The notes beneath the pieces are model-generated. The model was given only the letters and a program-made list of their open reading frames with translations, did no database searches and had not been told where the DNA came from. This document shows, piece after piece, positions 10,594 through 22,639 of a DNA stretch of 64,000 nt (its first letter is position 1; every line of letters begins with the position of its first letter). This DNA comes from Cymodocea nodosa (lineage: Eukaryota > Streptophyta > Magnoliopsida > Alismatales > Cymodoceaceae). Both the position numbers and the translations under genes were made by a program. The stretch is from assembly GCA_036874045.1 (NCBI GenBank), contig CM072347.1, forward strand, positions 8,186,501 through 8,250,500, given 5' to 3'.

Positions 10594-12835
10594 TGTAGGA
10601 TCGTATAGCTACACAAGAGGGGGGTGAATTGTGTATTTTTAATATTTTCTGAAATATAATTGAAACTTTAAAACTTAAAAACAAGTCGAGACATTGTTTT
10701 CATAAAATCATTTTTATTCAAGGTTTCAATTACAATATACAATTCAATTCTCCTCAGAAATTGTAGATGCAATTATATCTCGATACCATGTATCATCTAA
10801 ACAATTTCATAACTACAAATAGAGAAAACTAATTTACGGAATTTAAAACATTTCTCCCTGTTTGAGATCTTTCTTCTTCTTCTTTTTCTTCTTCAGCAAT
10901 TCTTTAGTGACGAATATCTTGTCTTTCTCTGCTTCACCGAATTTGCTTTCTTTTGATACTTTAAATCTTTAGCGACATAAATAATACCTTTTTTTGCTTC
11001 ACTGAATTTTCTTCCACTTGATACTTCAAATCTTCAGCGACATAAATCTGACCTTTTCTGCTTCACTGAACTTTATTCCACTTGAGAGATTTTCCCCGAG
11101 AAGGTGTTTTTGATCCCTGAAAGAGATTTTTCTTTTGGTGTGTAGGGATAATTTGATCCTTGAAAAGATTTTTCATTTTGTGTGCAAGGATGGCTTGATC
11201 AACGAGAATTCTATGCCTTTTATATTGTATCTTCATTTCATGCATATCCTTCACGTATAACCACTACCAGTTTTCCACTTCTCCACGTCTTTTCTTTTTC
11301 CTTCATTGAAACACACATGTTCTAACCCATGTTTATATTTCGAATTTTCTTTAATCGTCTGTCCTGGATCTCTGAAAAATTTCCTGCAAAATAAACTTTC
11401 TCGTCCAAAGAATTTTCCATCAAGTGTAATACGAAGTCGTTACTTTAATGTTAACTAAACGAGTAACACAAGTATATATATATAACTTAACGTTTCTAAC
11501 TTAACGAGTTCCTCATGTGCCATTTCACATGACAAGTATTGTAGCTAACTCAATGAACTAAGTCTGTGGTGTTATGCTAACTCAACGAACCAGCTTAACC
11601 TTTCTTTCGAAATGTTAAATGATAACTCACCGAAAATAGTTTAAGTTCCGGATAATTACGATTGTAAGTCGCCGAAAAACTCTTTATAACATAAAACTAG
11701 TGACACACGTATCAAGACCTGAAAATATGACTTAAGTTATCTTTCGGATAGTTACGACTGTAAGTCTCCGAAAAAGCTTTAACTCATCGATTCAGTCATA
11801 AACAAATGTTTTTATAATAAGAATTTTACCACGTGTAGAAAATAACAACTTAAGTTTATAACGCTAACCTAACGCGTTGCCTTAGTGTTCAATATAGCAA
11901 CTCAACACGTTTAGTTATGTTAACTTAATGAGTTAAACATGTGCACCTCACGTGATACAATACAACATTCGTAACTTATAATTTCACCACATGTATAACA
12001 CTAACTTAACGAGTTCGTCTCTTCTTTTACTCACTAACTTAACGAGTTATCACGCAACCTATTTTAACCTTTAAGCCTCTAACTTAACGTGTTCTCACGT
12101 GACCTCTATATAAACAAAACTCTAACTTAACGAGTTGTCTAAACGTGCACTGTTTATGATACAGAAGATATAACTTTAAAACATATCATGTTTTTCAATA
12201 AAAACACACGTTAACTTAACATTTAGTTAAATGAGAAATTAATGCAACGAAATGACTAGTTATTAACTTTAGATCTAATACAGACAAGTATTTATGCCAG
12301 TAAGCTTTTTTTGTATTAATTGATGATTTTAATTTCTTTTCACAAGCAATAGTAATTTAGCAAATATGATTATATTCATTCAGCGCACATCATCAAAACA
12401 AAATACTCAACATACTAACTTAATGAGTTTGTCTCTTCTTTTACTCACTAACTTAACGAGTTCTCATGTGACCTATTTTAACCTTTAAGCCTCTAACTTA
12501 ACGAGTTCTCACGTGATCTCTATACAAATAACACTCTAACTTAACGAGTTGTCTAAACGTGCACTGTTCATGATACAGAAGATATAACTTTAAAACATAT
12601 CATGCTTTTCAATAAAAATACACGTCAACTTAACGTTTAGTTAAATGAGAAATTAATGCAAGAAACGACTAGTTATTAACTTAGTATAATTTCAGATCCA
12701 ATACAGACAAGTATTTATATCAGTAAGCTTTTTCTATATTAATTGATGTTTTTAATTTCTTTTCACAAGCAATAGTAATTGAGCAAATATGATTACTTTC
12801 ATTCAGCACACATCATCAAAACAAAATACTCAACA
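10594..12835 (-). repeat. 5' LTR of copia element F with a partial tandem LTR copy
   Basis: On the minus strand it starts TGTTGAGTATTTTG (right edge 12835) and ends CGATCCTACA (left edge 10594). It is about 600 bp longer than its relatives in G. Part of the excess is that 12414-12835 repeats the LTR's first ~420 bp, which also occur at 11997-12413, including an internal CTCAACA terminus near 12407-12413. So a partial LTR stands head-to-tail with a full one, as expected from unequal exchange or template switching. AACTCGTTAAGTTA-type modules and CACGTG sites are frequent. The right flank is RNase H sequence of element H, with ATTTT at 12836-12840 as the likely target site. Confidence 0.88.
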
Positions 12836-13204
12836 ATTTTGTAGCTTAGATCTCCAACTTATTGCAGTACTTCCTATGTAGAAAACATAGCTTGAAGTAC
12901 TTCTACTTTTATCCAACTCTCTTCTCAAATCAGCATCAAAGTAGCTAATCAATTCAACTAGTCCCTTTTTGAAGTTCAGATCTACATCTAGGGAATATTT
13001 GAGATATCTAAGTATCCATAGTACAACAGACCAATGCTCAGCTCCTAGATCTATCATATATCTACTGACCACTCCCACTACATGAGATATATCAAGTGTT
13101 GTGCATATCATGGCATACATTAAACTTTCCATTATTGAAGCATATGGTATTCTAGACATTTTTGTCCTTTCTTCTTCAGTCTTAGCTGATTGATCTTTAG
13201 ACAA
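12836..13204 (-). pseudogene. pol: Tork/Tnt1-type copia RNase H (element H)
   Basis: Minus-strand end of a second copia lineage. It carries KMSRIPYASIMESLMYAM, VGVVSRYM, HWSVVLWILRYLKYS and the RNase H blocks ISYFDADLRRELDKSRSTSSYVFYIGSTAISWRSKLQN. It is cut at the KLQ position by the LTR of element F. Its phrasing (YVFYIGSTAISW, SRYM) is Tnt1/Tork-like rather than SIRE-like. The rest of RNase H (the ALSTTEAEY region) is absent from the window. Confidence 0.9.
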
Positions 13205-13262
13205 CTTGAAATGGGGTCCAAGATGGAGTTCAGTTTTCCTCTCATTTGAGATATTAAATCTC

Positions 13263-13892
13263 CTAAGTACCTTTTAAGTACTTCTTTTGATTTAATCTCA
13301 ATGTGTCTGCCATTCTATCTTGGATGATTCTCAAACCCAAGATTTGCTTGGCTTCTCCCATATTCTTCATGTCAAATTCTTTTGATAGTTGTCTCTTTAA
13401 TTGCTTAATTTGTTCCATACTTGAACAAGCAATTAACATATCATATACATAAATCAGTAGAACAATGAAGCAATTATTAAATAGTTTTATGTAGCAGCAA
13501 TAGTCTATATCGCATCTTTTGAAGCCTAGGGTATAGATAAAGGTATCAAATTTCTTGTACCATTGTCTTGGTGCTTGCTTCAAACCATCTAAACTTTTCA
13601 TCAATCTACATATTATCTTTCTTTTCTTGCCAGTTATTGCAAATCCTTCTAGCTGCATCATGTAGAGTTCTTCCTACAAATCTCCATGTAGGAATGCTAT
13701 CTTTACATCCATTTGCTCCAAGAACAAATTTTCTACAGTAGCAATGCTTAAGACTATTCTTATAGTATTCATCTTCACAACTAGAGAGAATACTTCAGTA
13801 TAGTCTATATCTTGAATTTGCTGAAAACCCTTGACTACAAGTCTGGCTTTATATTTCTTGCTGTCATCTAGTTGTTCCTTCGTCTTGAACAC
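13263..13892 (-). pseudogene. pol: Tork/Tnt1-type copia reverse transcriptase (element H)
   Basis: Minus-strand RT with KYKARLVVKGFQQ, DYTEVFSLVVKMNTIR, LEQMDVKIAFLHGDL, LDGLKQAPRQWYKKF and KNMGEAKQILGLRI. The catalytic box reads YVYD instead of YVDD, so one metal-binding aspartate is lost and polymerase activity is not expected. An in-frame stop interrupts it after HGDL (about 13674), and the frame changes before the RNase H part. The stretch 13893-14210 upstream carries the degraded linker between integrase and RT. Confidence 0.9.
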
Positions 13893-14210
13893 TCACTTGT
13901 TTCTTAGGATTTTCTTTCCTTCTGGCAATGAAGTTAGCTCCCAAGTTTTATTCTTCTCTAGGGATTTCATTTCTTCTTTCATTGCTAACTCCCATTTATG
14001 TGCATCACTTGCACAGATTGCTTCTTGATATGTTTCAGGTTCACCATCATTCGTTAGCAATAAATAATTAAATGATAGTACATACCTTTCTGGTTGTCTA
14101 GAAACCCTTCTAGATCTTCTAAGTTGTCTGGTGACAACTTCATCTTCTTGATCATCTAGATGTTTTTGTTGTTTAGCCTCTAGAAGCTGAATTTCTTCTA
14201 CAGGTTCTTT

Positions 14211-15631
14211 CTAAAGTTGTTCAACATCATTATCTAGATTGATCACAATAGTACTTTCAGACTGAAGCTCTGATTGCCTTTCGTCTACACTTTCTCTATG
14301 CTTGTACATCTTAGATTCAATAAAGGTGACATCTTTTGCACGAATTATTTTCTTGGTTTCTTCTACCCAAAATCTGTAACCAAAATAATCCTTACCATAG
14401 CTAATGAAATAACACTTCTGTGATTTTGAATCCAACTTGTCTCTTTTGTCACTATTCAAGTGGACAAATGACTTAGATCCAAAGACTTTTAAGTGAGCAT
14501 AGTTGACATCTTTCCCAGTCCACAATTCTTTAGGGTTTTTGAGCCCCATTGGGATAGATAGTCCTCTATTTATTAGATAGATAGCTGTATTGACAACTTC
14601 TACCCAGAATGTCTTGGGAAAACCTGCATGTAGCCTCATGCCTATTCATTCAAGGTCATGTTCATCCTTTCAACAACTCCATTTTGTTGTGGAGTTCCAG
14701 CTACAATCCTCTACCTTCTAATCCCTTGCTCCTCATAGTAAACTTTGAATTTATGGCTATCATATTCTCCTCCATTATCTAACCTGATGGATTTGATTTT
14801 TCTTCCACTCTGATTTTCCACTTCTACCTTCCATTTTTTGAAGACTTGGAAAACTACAAACTTCTGTTTCAAAAAATAAATCTATACCTTCCTGGTATTA
14901 TCATCAATGAAGGTGATATAATAGAGAGCACCTCCTAAAGAACTAATAGGGGTAGGCCCCTAGACATCCGTGTGAACCAGCTCCAATTTCTGTGACTTTG
15001 GATCATGAGGAGTCTTGGCAAAGCTAACTTTCTTTTGCTTTCCCACAATGCAGTCCTCACATATCCCTAAATTGACATTCTTCAACTTAGGGATTTTCCC
15101 TTTTGCCACTAAAACCTTCAGTCCATTCTCACTAAGGTGTTCTAGTCTTTTATGCCATAAGTCAATGTCTTCAGTATCACTAACTACTGTAATAGTGTCA
15201 TCTTGATCTGATGTCAAATATAAGGTACCAGTCCTCTATCCTGAGGCAACGATTCTTGCACCTTTGGTTACCGTCCATTTGCTTGCACCAAAGGCAATCT
15301 GGTAACCATCATTATCTAGGGAACTTATGGAAATTAATTGCTTTGCAAGATTAGGAACATATCTGACTTCCTGCAATTTCCATATCCCTTATTTTGTTTT
15401 AACGTGTACCTCTCCTTTTCCCAACACATCCAAGCTTGTGTTGTTAGCTAGGTACACTTTCTTCACAGGAATTGCACGATAATTGTGCAACAAATCTTTC
15501 CTGTAGGTAGTGTGGAATGAAGCTCCTAAGTCCAGTACCCATGAGTCAATGGAACTATCCACATAGCGTACTAGGGCATCACCTAAATCATAGGAGATAA
15601 CATTTGCACATGTTCCTTCTGATTCCTTCAC
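14211..15631 (-). pseudogene. pol: Tork/Tnt1-type copia protease and integrase (element H)
   Basis: Minus strand. The aspartic protease box reads WVLDLGASFHTT, with Leu in place of the usual Ser of DSGAS. The pre-integrase zinc region (LWHKRLEHLSENGLKVL, then ICEDCIVGKQKKVSF) and the integrase core (LELVHTDV-GPTPISSLGG, RLDNGGEY, TPQQNGVVER) follow. There are several in-frame stops and a frameshift near 14640, after which LHAGFPKTFWVEVVNTAIYLINR and GKDVNYAHLKVFGSKSFVH continue the integrase C-terminus. Gag lies immediately upstream in the same frame. Confidence 0.9.
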
Positions 15632-15658
15632 TTTACTGTCTTTCTTAGGAGCCTTACA

Positions 15659-16078
15659 CTATGACTTGAAGTGCTCCCATTGATTATAGTTCCAACATTT
15701 AATATCTGATCTCACCTTACTAGTACCTCTAGACTTTGACCTTCCATTGGATTTAAATTTTTTTGATTTACTTCTCCCTCTACTTTCAACACTAAGAGCA
15801 GAAGTTGAAGCTGACAATTCACTTTTCTTGCGAATGTCCTCACTCAAAATTAAATCCCGGATGCCACTCATTTTGAGCTTTTCATGACCTAATGAACTAC
15901 TTACACTAGTCACAATAGGAGACCAACATTTTGGTAACGAGGATAATAAAATCAAGGCCTTAACTTCATCATCAAATACTATATCTACTGAATGCAATTG
16001 ATTCAAAATAGTATTTAACTCATTAGCGTGGCCTGTAATATTTACACTTTCATGCATTTTCAGATTGAATAATCTACG
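15659..16078 (-). pseudogene. gag: Tork/Tnt1-type copia Gag, 5'-truncated (element H)
   Basis: Minus-strand Gag C-terminal half: HANELNTILNQL, DEVKALILLSSLPKCW, EDIRKKSE, a basic region and a damaged zinc knuckle (CWNYNQWEHFKS, missing the second Cys of CX2C). A TAG at 15659-15661 separates it from the protease in the same frame. The N-terminal part is replaced at 16079 by the LTR of element G. Confidence 0.85.
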
Positions 16079-17690
16079 TGTAGGATCATATGGCTACACA
16101 AGAGGGGGGTGAATTGTGTATCTTTAATATTTTCTGAAATATAATTGAACCTTTAAATCTCAAAAACAAGTCGAGACATTGTTTTCATAAAATCATTTTT
16201 ATTCAAGGTTTCAATTACAATATACAATTCAATTCTCCTCAGAAATTGTAGATGCAATTATATTTCGATACCATGTATCATCTAAACAATTTCATAACTA
16301 CAAATAGAGAAAACTAATTTGCGGAATTTAAAACTTTTCTCCCTGTTTGAGATCTTTCTTCTTCTTCTTTTTCTTCTTCAGCAATTCTTTAGTGACGAAT
16401 ATCTTGTCTTTTCATGCTTCATCGAATTTGCTTTCTTCTGATACTTCAAATCTTCAATGACGAAAATCTTACCCTTTTATGCTTCACTGAACTTTCTTCC
16501 ACTTGACAGATTTTCCCAAAGAGGTGTTTTTGATCCCTGAAAAAGATTTTTCTTTTGGTGTGCAGGGATGGTTTGATCCTTGAAAAGATTTTTCATTTTG
16601 TGTGCAAGGATAAATTGATCAACGAGAATTCTATGCCTTTTATATTGTATCTTCATTTCATGCATATCCTTCACGTTTAACCACAACCAGTTTTCCACTT
16701 CTCCACGTCTTTTCTTTTTCCTTCATCGAAACACACACGTTCTAACCCACATTTATATTTCGAATTTCCTTTAATCATTAGTCTTGGATCTCTGAAAAAT
16801 TTCCTACAAAATAAACTTTCTCGTCCAAAAGTTTTTCATCAGTGTAATAAGAAGTCGTTACTTTAATGTTAACTAAACGAGTAACACAAGTATATATATA
16901 ACTTAACGTTTCTAACTTAACGAGTTCCTCATGTGCCATTTCACGTGACAAGTACTATAGCTAACTCAACGAACTAAGTCTGTGGTGTTATGCTATCTCA
17001 ACGAACCATCTCCATTGTGTTATGATAACTCAACGAACCATTTCCGTTGTGTTATGATAACTCAACGAACTAGTAATAAACAAATGTTTTTATAATAAGA
17101 ATTTTACCACGTGCAAAAATAATAACTTAAGTTTATAACGCTAACCTAACGTGCTACCTTAGTGTTCAATATAGCAACTCAACGCGTTTAGTTATGTTAA
17201 CTTAGCGAGTTAAACATGTGCACCTCACGTGATACAATACAACATTCATAACTTATAATTTCACCACGTGTATAACACTAACTTAACGTGTTCGTCTCTT
17301 CTTTTACTCACTAACTTAATGAGTTATCACGTGACCTATTTTAACCTTTAAGCCTCTAACTTAATGAGTTCTCACGTGACCTCTATACAAACAAAACTCT
17401 AACTTAACGAGTTGTCTAAACATGCACTATTCATGATACAGAAGATATAACATTAAAACATATCATGCTTTTCAATAAAAACACACGTTAACTTAACGTT
17501 TAGCTAAATGAGAAATTAATGCAACGAAACGACTAGTTATTAACTTCAGATCCAATACAGACAAGTATTTATATCAGTAAGCTTTTTCTGTATTAATTGA
17601 TGATTTTAATTTCTTTTCACAAGCAATAGTAATTGAGCAAATATAATTATTTTCATTCAACACACATCATCAAAACAAAAATACTCAACA
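16079..17690 (-). repeat. 3' LTR of copia element G (1.61 kb)
   Basis: Minus-strand LTR from TGTTGAGTATTTTTG (17690) to ATGATCCTACA (16079), preceded by the polypurine tract AAAAAGGGGGAGAT (17691-17704). It belongs to the family of the F, G-5' and D LTRs. It contains tandem units of about 40 bp around TAACTCAACGAAC (about 16960-17060), AACTCGTTAAGTTA-type modules and CACGTG sites. Its left flank CTACG (16074-16078) differs from the right flank of the 5' LTR (CTAGC, 30046-30050), so the two ends of G do not share a target duplication. Confidence 0.9.
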
Positions 17691-18140
17691 ATCTCCCCCT
17701 TTTTGATGATGACAAAACCATATTAAATCAATTATGAAATATGTTTAACTCAACAAAGCACCTTCGTTGGGTTAACTTTTAATTCAACAAACTTGTTTGT
17801 TGACTTAAGTTCATTTAAGCTTATTCCTATTGTTTGTGTAAATTTTACCTCTCAGAACTAAAACTCTCAGATGTCAATAATTATATAAGTATCAGTTTTC
17901 TAATTATCATCTGTCAAATTACAATAACCATTTAAATAGCATCTCCTTTTATAATATATATATGCAATTAAGATCATAATCATCTTTTTATAATATTTCT
18001 CCCCCTTTTTGTCATTAATCAAAAAGATAATTACAGAGAATATATATATGTATATAAGAGAATTACAACAACGATTTCTGTAAACAAGAATAATAATTGA
18101 ACACATTTACAGAAAAATGTATTGTTCAATGAATCAAACA
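17691..18140 (-). other. post-env untranslated region of G and deletion scar
   Basis: On the minus strand the integrase reading frame runs into 3' untranslated sequence near 18140. That sequence matches the region downstream of the envelope-position ORF of element D (36230-36611), including the repeated AAAGGGGGAGA tracts (about 18000-18013 and 17691-17704). RT, RNase H and the third ORF are therefore deleted. No gene is seen here. Confidence 0.8.
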
Positions 18141-19460
18141 AGTAATATTTATCAACTTTAGATTTAGATTCTCTAAAAGAATTTTCATTGAAACTTACAT
18201 GGAGGGTTTCTTCAATAGTCCTAGAAGTCTTGTTATATACTCTATAGGCTTTACTTCTAGTAGAGTAACCTACAAAAATTCCTTCATCCAATTTGGCTTG
18301 AAATTTATCCTTGTTATCCTTAGTATTAAGAATAAAACACTTGTAGCCAAATGGTTTCATATAGGAAATTTTTGGAACCCTATTAAACATAATTTCAAAA
18401 GGAGTTTTATTAACATGAGGTCATAAGTGACTTCTGTTAATAACATAACAAGCTGCATTCACTACTTCAGCCCAAAGATTTTGAGGTAACTTATGTTCAT
18501 TCAACATAATTCTGGTCATTTCTAGAAGTGATCTATTCTTTCTCTCAACAACACCATTTTGAGATGGTGCTCTTGGAAAAGAAAATATGTGATCAATGTC
18601 ATGCTCATTACAATAATTATCCATTTGATCATTATCAAATTCTGTACAATGATCACTCCTACGTTTTTGAACAAAGACAATTTGTTCATTTTGAACAAAA
18701 TTGCAAAACATTTTTAACTTTTCAAAAACTTCTGTCTTAGATGCTAGAAAATATACCCAAGTGTATCTAGAGAAGTCATCCACTAAAACAAATACATACC
18801 GTTTACCACCAAGACTCATGATTCTTGTTGGTCCAAATATATCCATATGTATAAGTTCTAAGATTCTCTTGCTTGAAATATCAGTTTTGGATTTAAAAGA
18901 GTTTTTGTGAAGTTTACCTAACTCACATGCATCACACATAAAGTTCTTTGAGTATTTAATCTTTGGTAAACCTCTCACTAAATGTTTTCTAGATAGTTTA
19001 TGTAACAGTTTCATATTTATATGCCCTATCCTTCTATGCCACAGATATGCATCACTAGTTTCAACTAGCAAACATGAATTTAAATCAACTACACTAGAAG
19101 GTAAAGATAAAATACATACAGAACCTTTTCTTTTAGCAATAAACTTAATTTCATCTGTATTTTTATCAATAATTTTGCATACATTATCTTCAAACACTAC
19201 ATAATATCCATTCTCAGTTAGTTTTATAACACTCAGCAAATTAAATCCTAGGTTTTCTACATATAGTACATTTGAAATAACACAAGTCAGAGTTATTTGA
19301 ACATTGCCCATACCTATGATTTTATCTTTGCTTTTGTTTCCAAATGTTACACTTCCTTTCATGGTATTTGTAAAATTTTGTAGTAGACTTTTCTATCCAG
19401 TCATGTGACTTGATGCTACACTGTCCAAGATCCATTTTGATGTTGTTTCCTCTTGCAAAA
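18141..19460 (-). pseudogene. pol: copia (SIRE-type) protease and integrase (element G)
   Basis: Minus-strand pol in the same frame as the upstream gag. The protease box near 19420 reads DSVAS where DSGAS is expected. A TAG follows shortly after. The pre-integrase zinc motif (LWHRRIGHINMKLLHKL, CDACELGKLHKNSF) and the integrase core have the three acidic positions in context: IHMDIFGPT, RSDHCTEFDN and VVERKNRSL. A stop at 18421-18423 follows INRSHL. The C-terminal VPKISYMKPFGYKCFILN and [17 protein letters not shown] then continue to about 18140, where the frame enters non-coding sequence because RT and RNase H are deleted. Confidence 0.92.
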
Positions 19461-19464
19461 AAAA

Positions 19465-20829
19465 TTAAGAAAAACTTTTTCTTGGTACCCAATGTTGTTG
19501 AGGACCAAGTTCATTAAATGCATATTTCTTCTTTTTGTTTAAAAACAATTTAACATTTTCATTTACATTCTTATTAGTTGTAAGTACTATTGACTTATCA
19601 TTAGTATCATACTTACTTATTGCATTATTGCTCTTATAATCATTCTTTTTGTTTTCAGATGTAGTATAACCAAGACCAAATCGATTTTTATCAGATGTTA
19701 ATTTATTTTGGTCATGCTCATACATTTCAGTAAGTTCATACCAAGATTTTGTACATGTATTTGAATTTTCAATACATACAAAATCTTTTTTTGCACAAGA
19801 ATTTTTAGATTTCTCACATGCAGAATGAGTAATTGGTCTAATACCAATGTTTTGAATTACATGCTCAAGTTTCTGAATTTTCAGTTTACTACAATTGTCT
19901 GAAATTTTCGAAACATTAGAAACTGAATTTCCAGAACAAAAAACAAGATTTTTAGAAACATTAATAGTCATGTTAGAAGTACATTTAGACAAATCACATT
20001 GATTTATATTATTACTATATGATTCATCCCTTGAAATACCTACTTCTACATATTTATTACCTTGTACCATGATAAAAGGAATTTTAGTCTTAGATTTACT
20101 TGAACTGCAACTAATAAATCCTTTATTGGCTTGAGATTCAGGATATTCAAGATAATCAAATCCTAAGCCAAATTTATATGACACCGCAGGGGTACTAGTT
20201 AGTTTGTCTAACTTAGTTTGACTTAAATTCCATTTCTCAATGGTAGAATTTAAATCTAACTCTCTCATTTTTAATTTATCAATCTCTAATTCGAGATCAT
20301 TTATATTTTTTCTGAACACTTCATTTTTAGATTCTATCTTTAATTTTTTAGCATTTATATTCTGTATTTGTTCATGCACGACACATTCATTAAATCTAAA
20401 TTTATGCAAATCTCTAGCATGATTTTCATTATCACATTTAAACTTTTCTAAAGTAGTAGACATGAAACAATTTTCTTCTTCCACAATGGATAAAGAGTTT
20501 CTAATATTCTTATTTTCTAGTTTACAAACTTTAAGTTTTTGTAATAATGCATGATAAGCACATAATAATTCATCAAAGTTAAAATATGAATAACTTTCAA
20601 GATCAGATATTACCTTAGACTCATCTACCATGAAGCACACATGAGCAACATCTTCTAACTCTGGTTCTCCTTCTGAATGTGAAGATTTTGATAATGATTC
20701 CTCAGATTCAGACTCTTCAAACGTGTCATCCAAAGTGACATTCAAAGCCTTTTTCTTGTAAAACTTTTTCTGAGTTTTCTGAGCCGTCTTCTTCTGATTT
20801 GTCTTACTATGCTTTTCATTTTTCCTTAT
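19465..20829 (-). pseudogene. gag: copia (SIRE-type) Gag, C-terminal half (element G)
   Basis: Minus-strand second half of Gag, homologous to F's Gag from the zinc-knuckle linker on. It holds a basic QKKTAQKTQKKFYKKKAL stretch, an acidic Ser-rich segment, a coiled coil, then a variable part ending WVPRKSFS. It ends at a single TAA (19465-19467), after which protease codons resume in the same frame. That arrangement is reported for SIRE1 and may allow stop readthrough. At the other end the frame runs without a stop across the left end of the Harbinger transposon and into its GC-rich minisatellite, up to an ATG at 21165. This gives a 566-codon chimeric frame that is surely accidental. The first half of the gene is at 27309-28202. 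Confidence 0.88.
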
Positions 20830-20994
20830 GGGGGGGTTTGTGCCTACTCGGATTTTTAACAAAGGAAAGAAATGAAAGTAAAGAAAGTATGTAAGTAGTT
20901 TGTGTAGATTTGGAAACTTGAGAATGTTTGTTAACTTTCCCAAATATAAAAGGAAAAATTTTCCTTGATTTTGGAGACTCTCCCCTTTGAAATC

Positions 20995-21690
20995 AAGGAA
21001 TCCCCGACCGCCCGAATGCCCTGATTTCGTCTGCTCGAAGCTCGCCAAGTGCGTGATTCCTGTCGACCTTTCGAAGCTCGCTGACCGCTCGAAGGCCGTC
21101 GACTGCTCGAAGCTCGCCAACTGCTCGAAAGCTCGCAAACCGCTTGAAGCTCGCCAATTGCTCAAAAGCTCGCGAACTGCTTAAAGCTCGCCGACTGCTC
21201 GAAAGCTCCTAGACCGCTCGAAGCTCGCAGACCCCTCGAAGCTCGCTGACTGCTCAAAAGCTCACCGACCGCTCGAATGCCTTGATTTCGTCTACTCGAA
21301 GCTCGCCAGTTGCGTGATTCCCGCCGATCGTTCGAAGCTCGTCGACCGCTCGAAGCTCGTCGACTGCTCGAAAGCTCGTGGACCACTTGAAGCTCGCCGA
21401 CTACTCGAAAGCTCTTGGACCGCTCGAAGGTCGCGGACCATTGGAAGCTCGCCGACCACTCGAAAGCTCGCCGACTGCTCAAAGCTCGACGACCGCTTGA
21501 AGCTCACTGACCGCTTGAAGCTCGCAGACCGCTCGAAGCTCGCCGACTGCTCGAAAGCTCACCGACCGCTCCAAGCTTGCCGACCGCTCGAAAGCTCACC
21601 GACCGCTTGAAGCTCATCAACCGCTCCAAAGCTCGCCGACTGCTCCAAGCTCGTCGATTGCTCGAAGCTCACCAACCGCTCGAAGGTAAT
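20995..21690. repeat. GC-rich minisatellite, 18-19 bp unit, in Harbinger 5' region
   Basis: About 700 bases built of variants of CTCGAAGCTCGCCGACCG, with an extra A in many units (CTCGAAAGCTCG), so unit length alternates between 18 and 19 bp. A higher-order repeat is visible: the block around TGATTTCGTCTGCTCGAAG at about 21020 recurs at about 21285, some 266 bp later. GC and CpG content are far above the surroundings. Open frames exist on both strands because 18 is a multiple of three; their peptides are simple repeats and I do not call them genes. Confidence 0.93.
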
Positions 21691-22639
21691 AATTTCATGA
21701 ATTTTTTGCATAGTTTATTTCTTGCAGCCAGAAGAATACTAACAAATATTATTACCTGTGCATGTCGGCGAGCCACTATTCCTGGTTTACTACGTTCAAA
21801 ATTTCATTTTTGTCGTTACAAGAACAAATAGGTAGGGACGTACGTTGGAAACTAATAGGGGTAGACGTAGAGCTTTCCGAGCAAACACTCTTATCTTATC
21901 TACCAAAATTTAAATTGAGTAACTTTTTATTTCATCCATTCATCACCTCTAATAATTTCTGTTGTTTGCGGTGGAACTTATTTTGTATCAGTCGTCTGAA
22001 CTTATTTACAAGGTAACATTTGTGACATGTATTTTGTTAATAAGAGTTAGAAGTTCATATCATGTTTATATGGTTAGTGGAGATTAATGAGAAGAGGAAA
22101 ATTGAGAAAACAAGAAGCAAGATCTTTTGCAAGAACTAAGGTTGTTGAAGATTTAGGATTTTGTTAATATGACTCAATATTTTCTGTTGTGATCAATATG
22201 AGTCAATTTGCATTAATGAGGTCCTACATTATTTGGATTTTGCTCTAGACAAGGAGGGACTACGTTGGCCTTGCATTAGCAACAAAGCATGCCTGGACCT
22301 AAGCAATCTTAGTGTAGGCTATGTGTTAATTCTTGAATATCTTTTGCTACTGTTCTTACTTCATTTGCTTCCCTTTTCATGATATCCAACTTATTTCTTT
22401 AGTTATATTTTGATTACAAATCCAACAAAAAAAAGTATGAAATTCTTATGTATGCCATTTCATGTGTTATGAATGACTAGTAACTTATTTAAGTTATTCA
22501 TTCTTATCCATTTTTAATGCATATTGTCATTGAATGAATAATAACTTATTTAATTTTTATGTTAATGATTGATGTTGTCATTGTCATCCATATTTCAATG
22601 ATGTATTTTTCATTTATATATATGTTTTGCAAATTAGAT
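21691..22639 (+). other. Harbinger 5' untranslated and promoter region
   Basis: AT-rich sequence between the minisatellite and ORF1. Short open frames here do not resemble known proteins. A possible splice acceptor (ATTAG) lies just before the ORF1 ATG at 22640, so part of this may be a 5' intron. I see no other feature. Confidence 0.5.

Noticed and set aside
21162-21831. Several open frames on both strands of the minisatellite
   Set aside because: The unit is 18 bp or 19 bp, so frames stay open by periodicity; peptides are simple repeats with no domain, and frames overlap on both strands.
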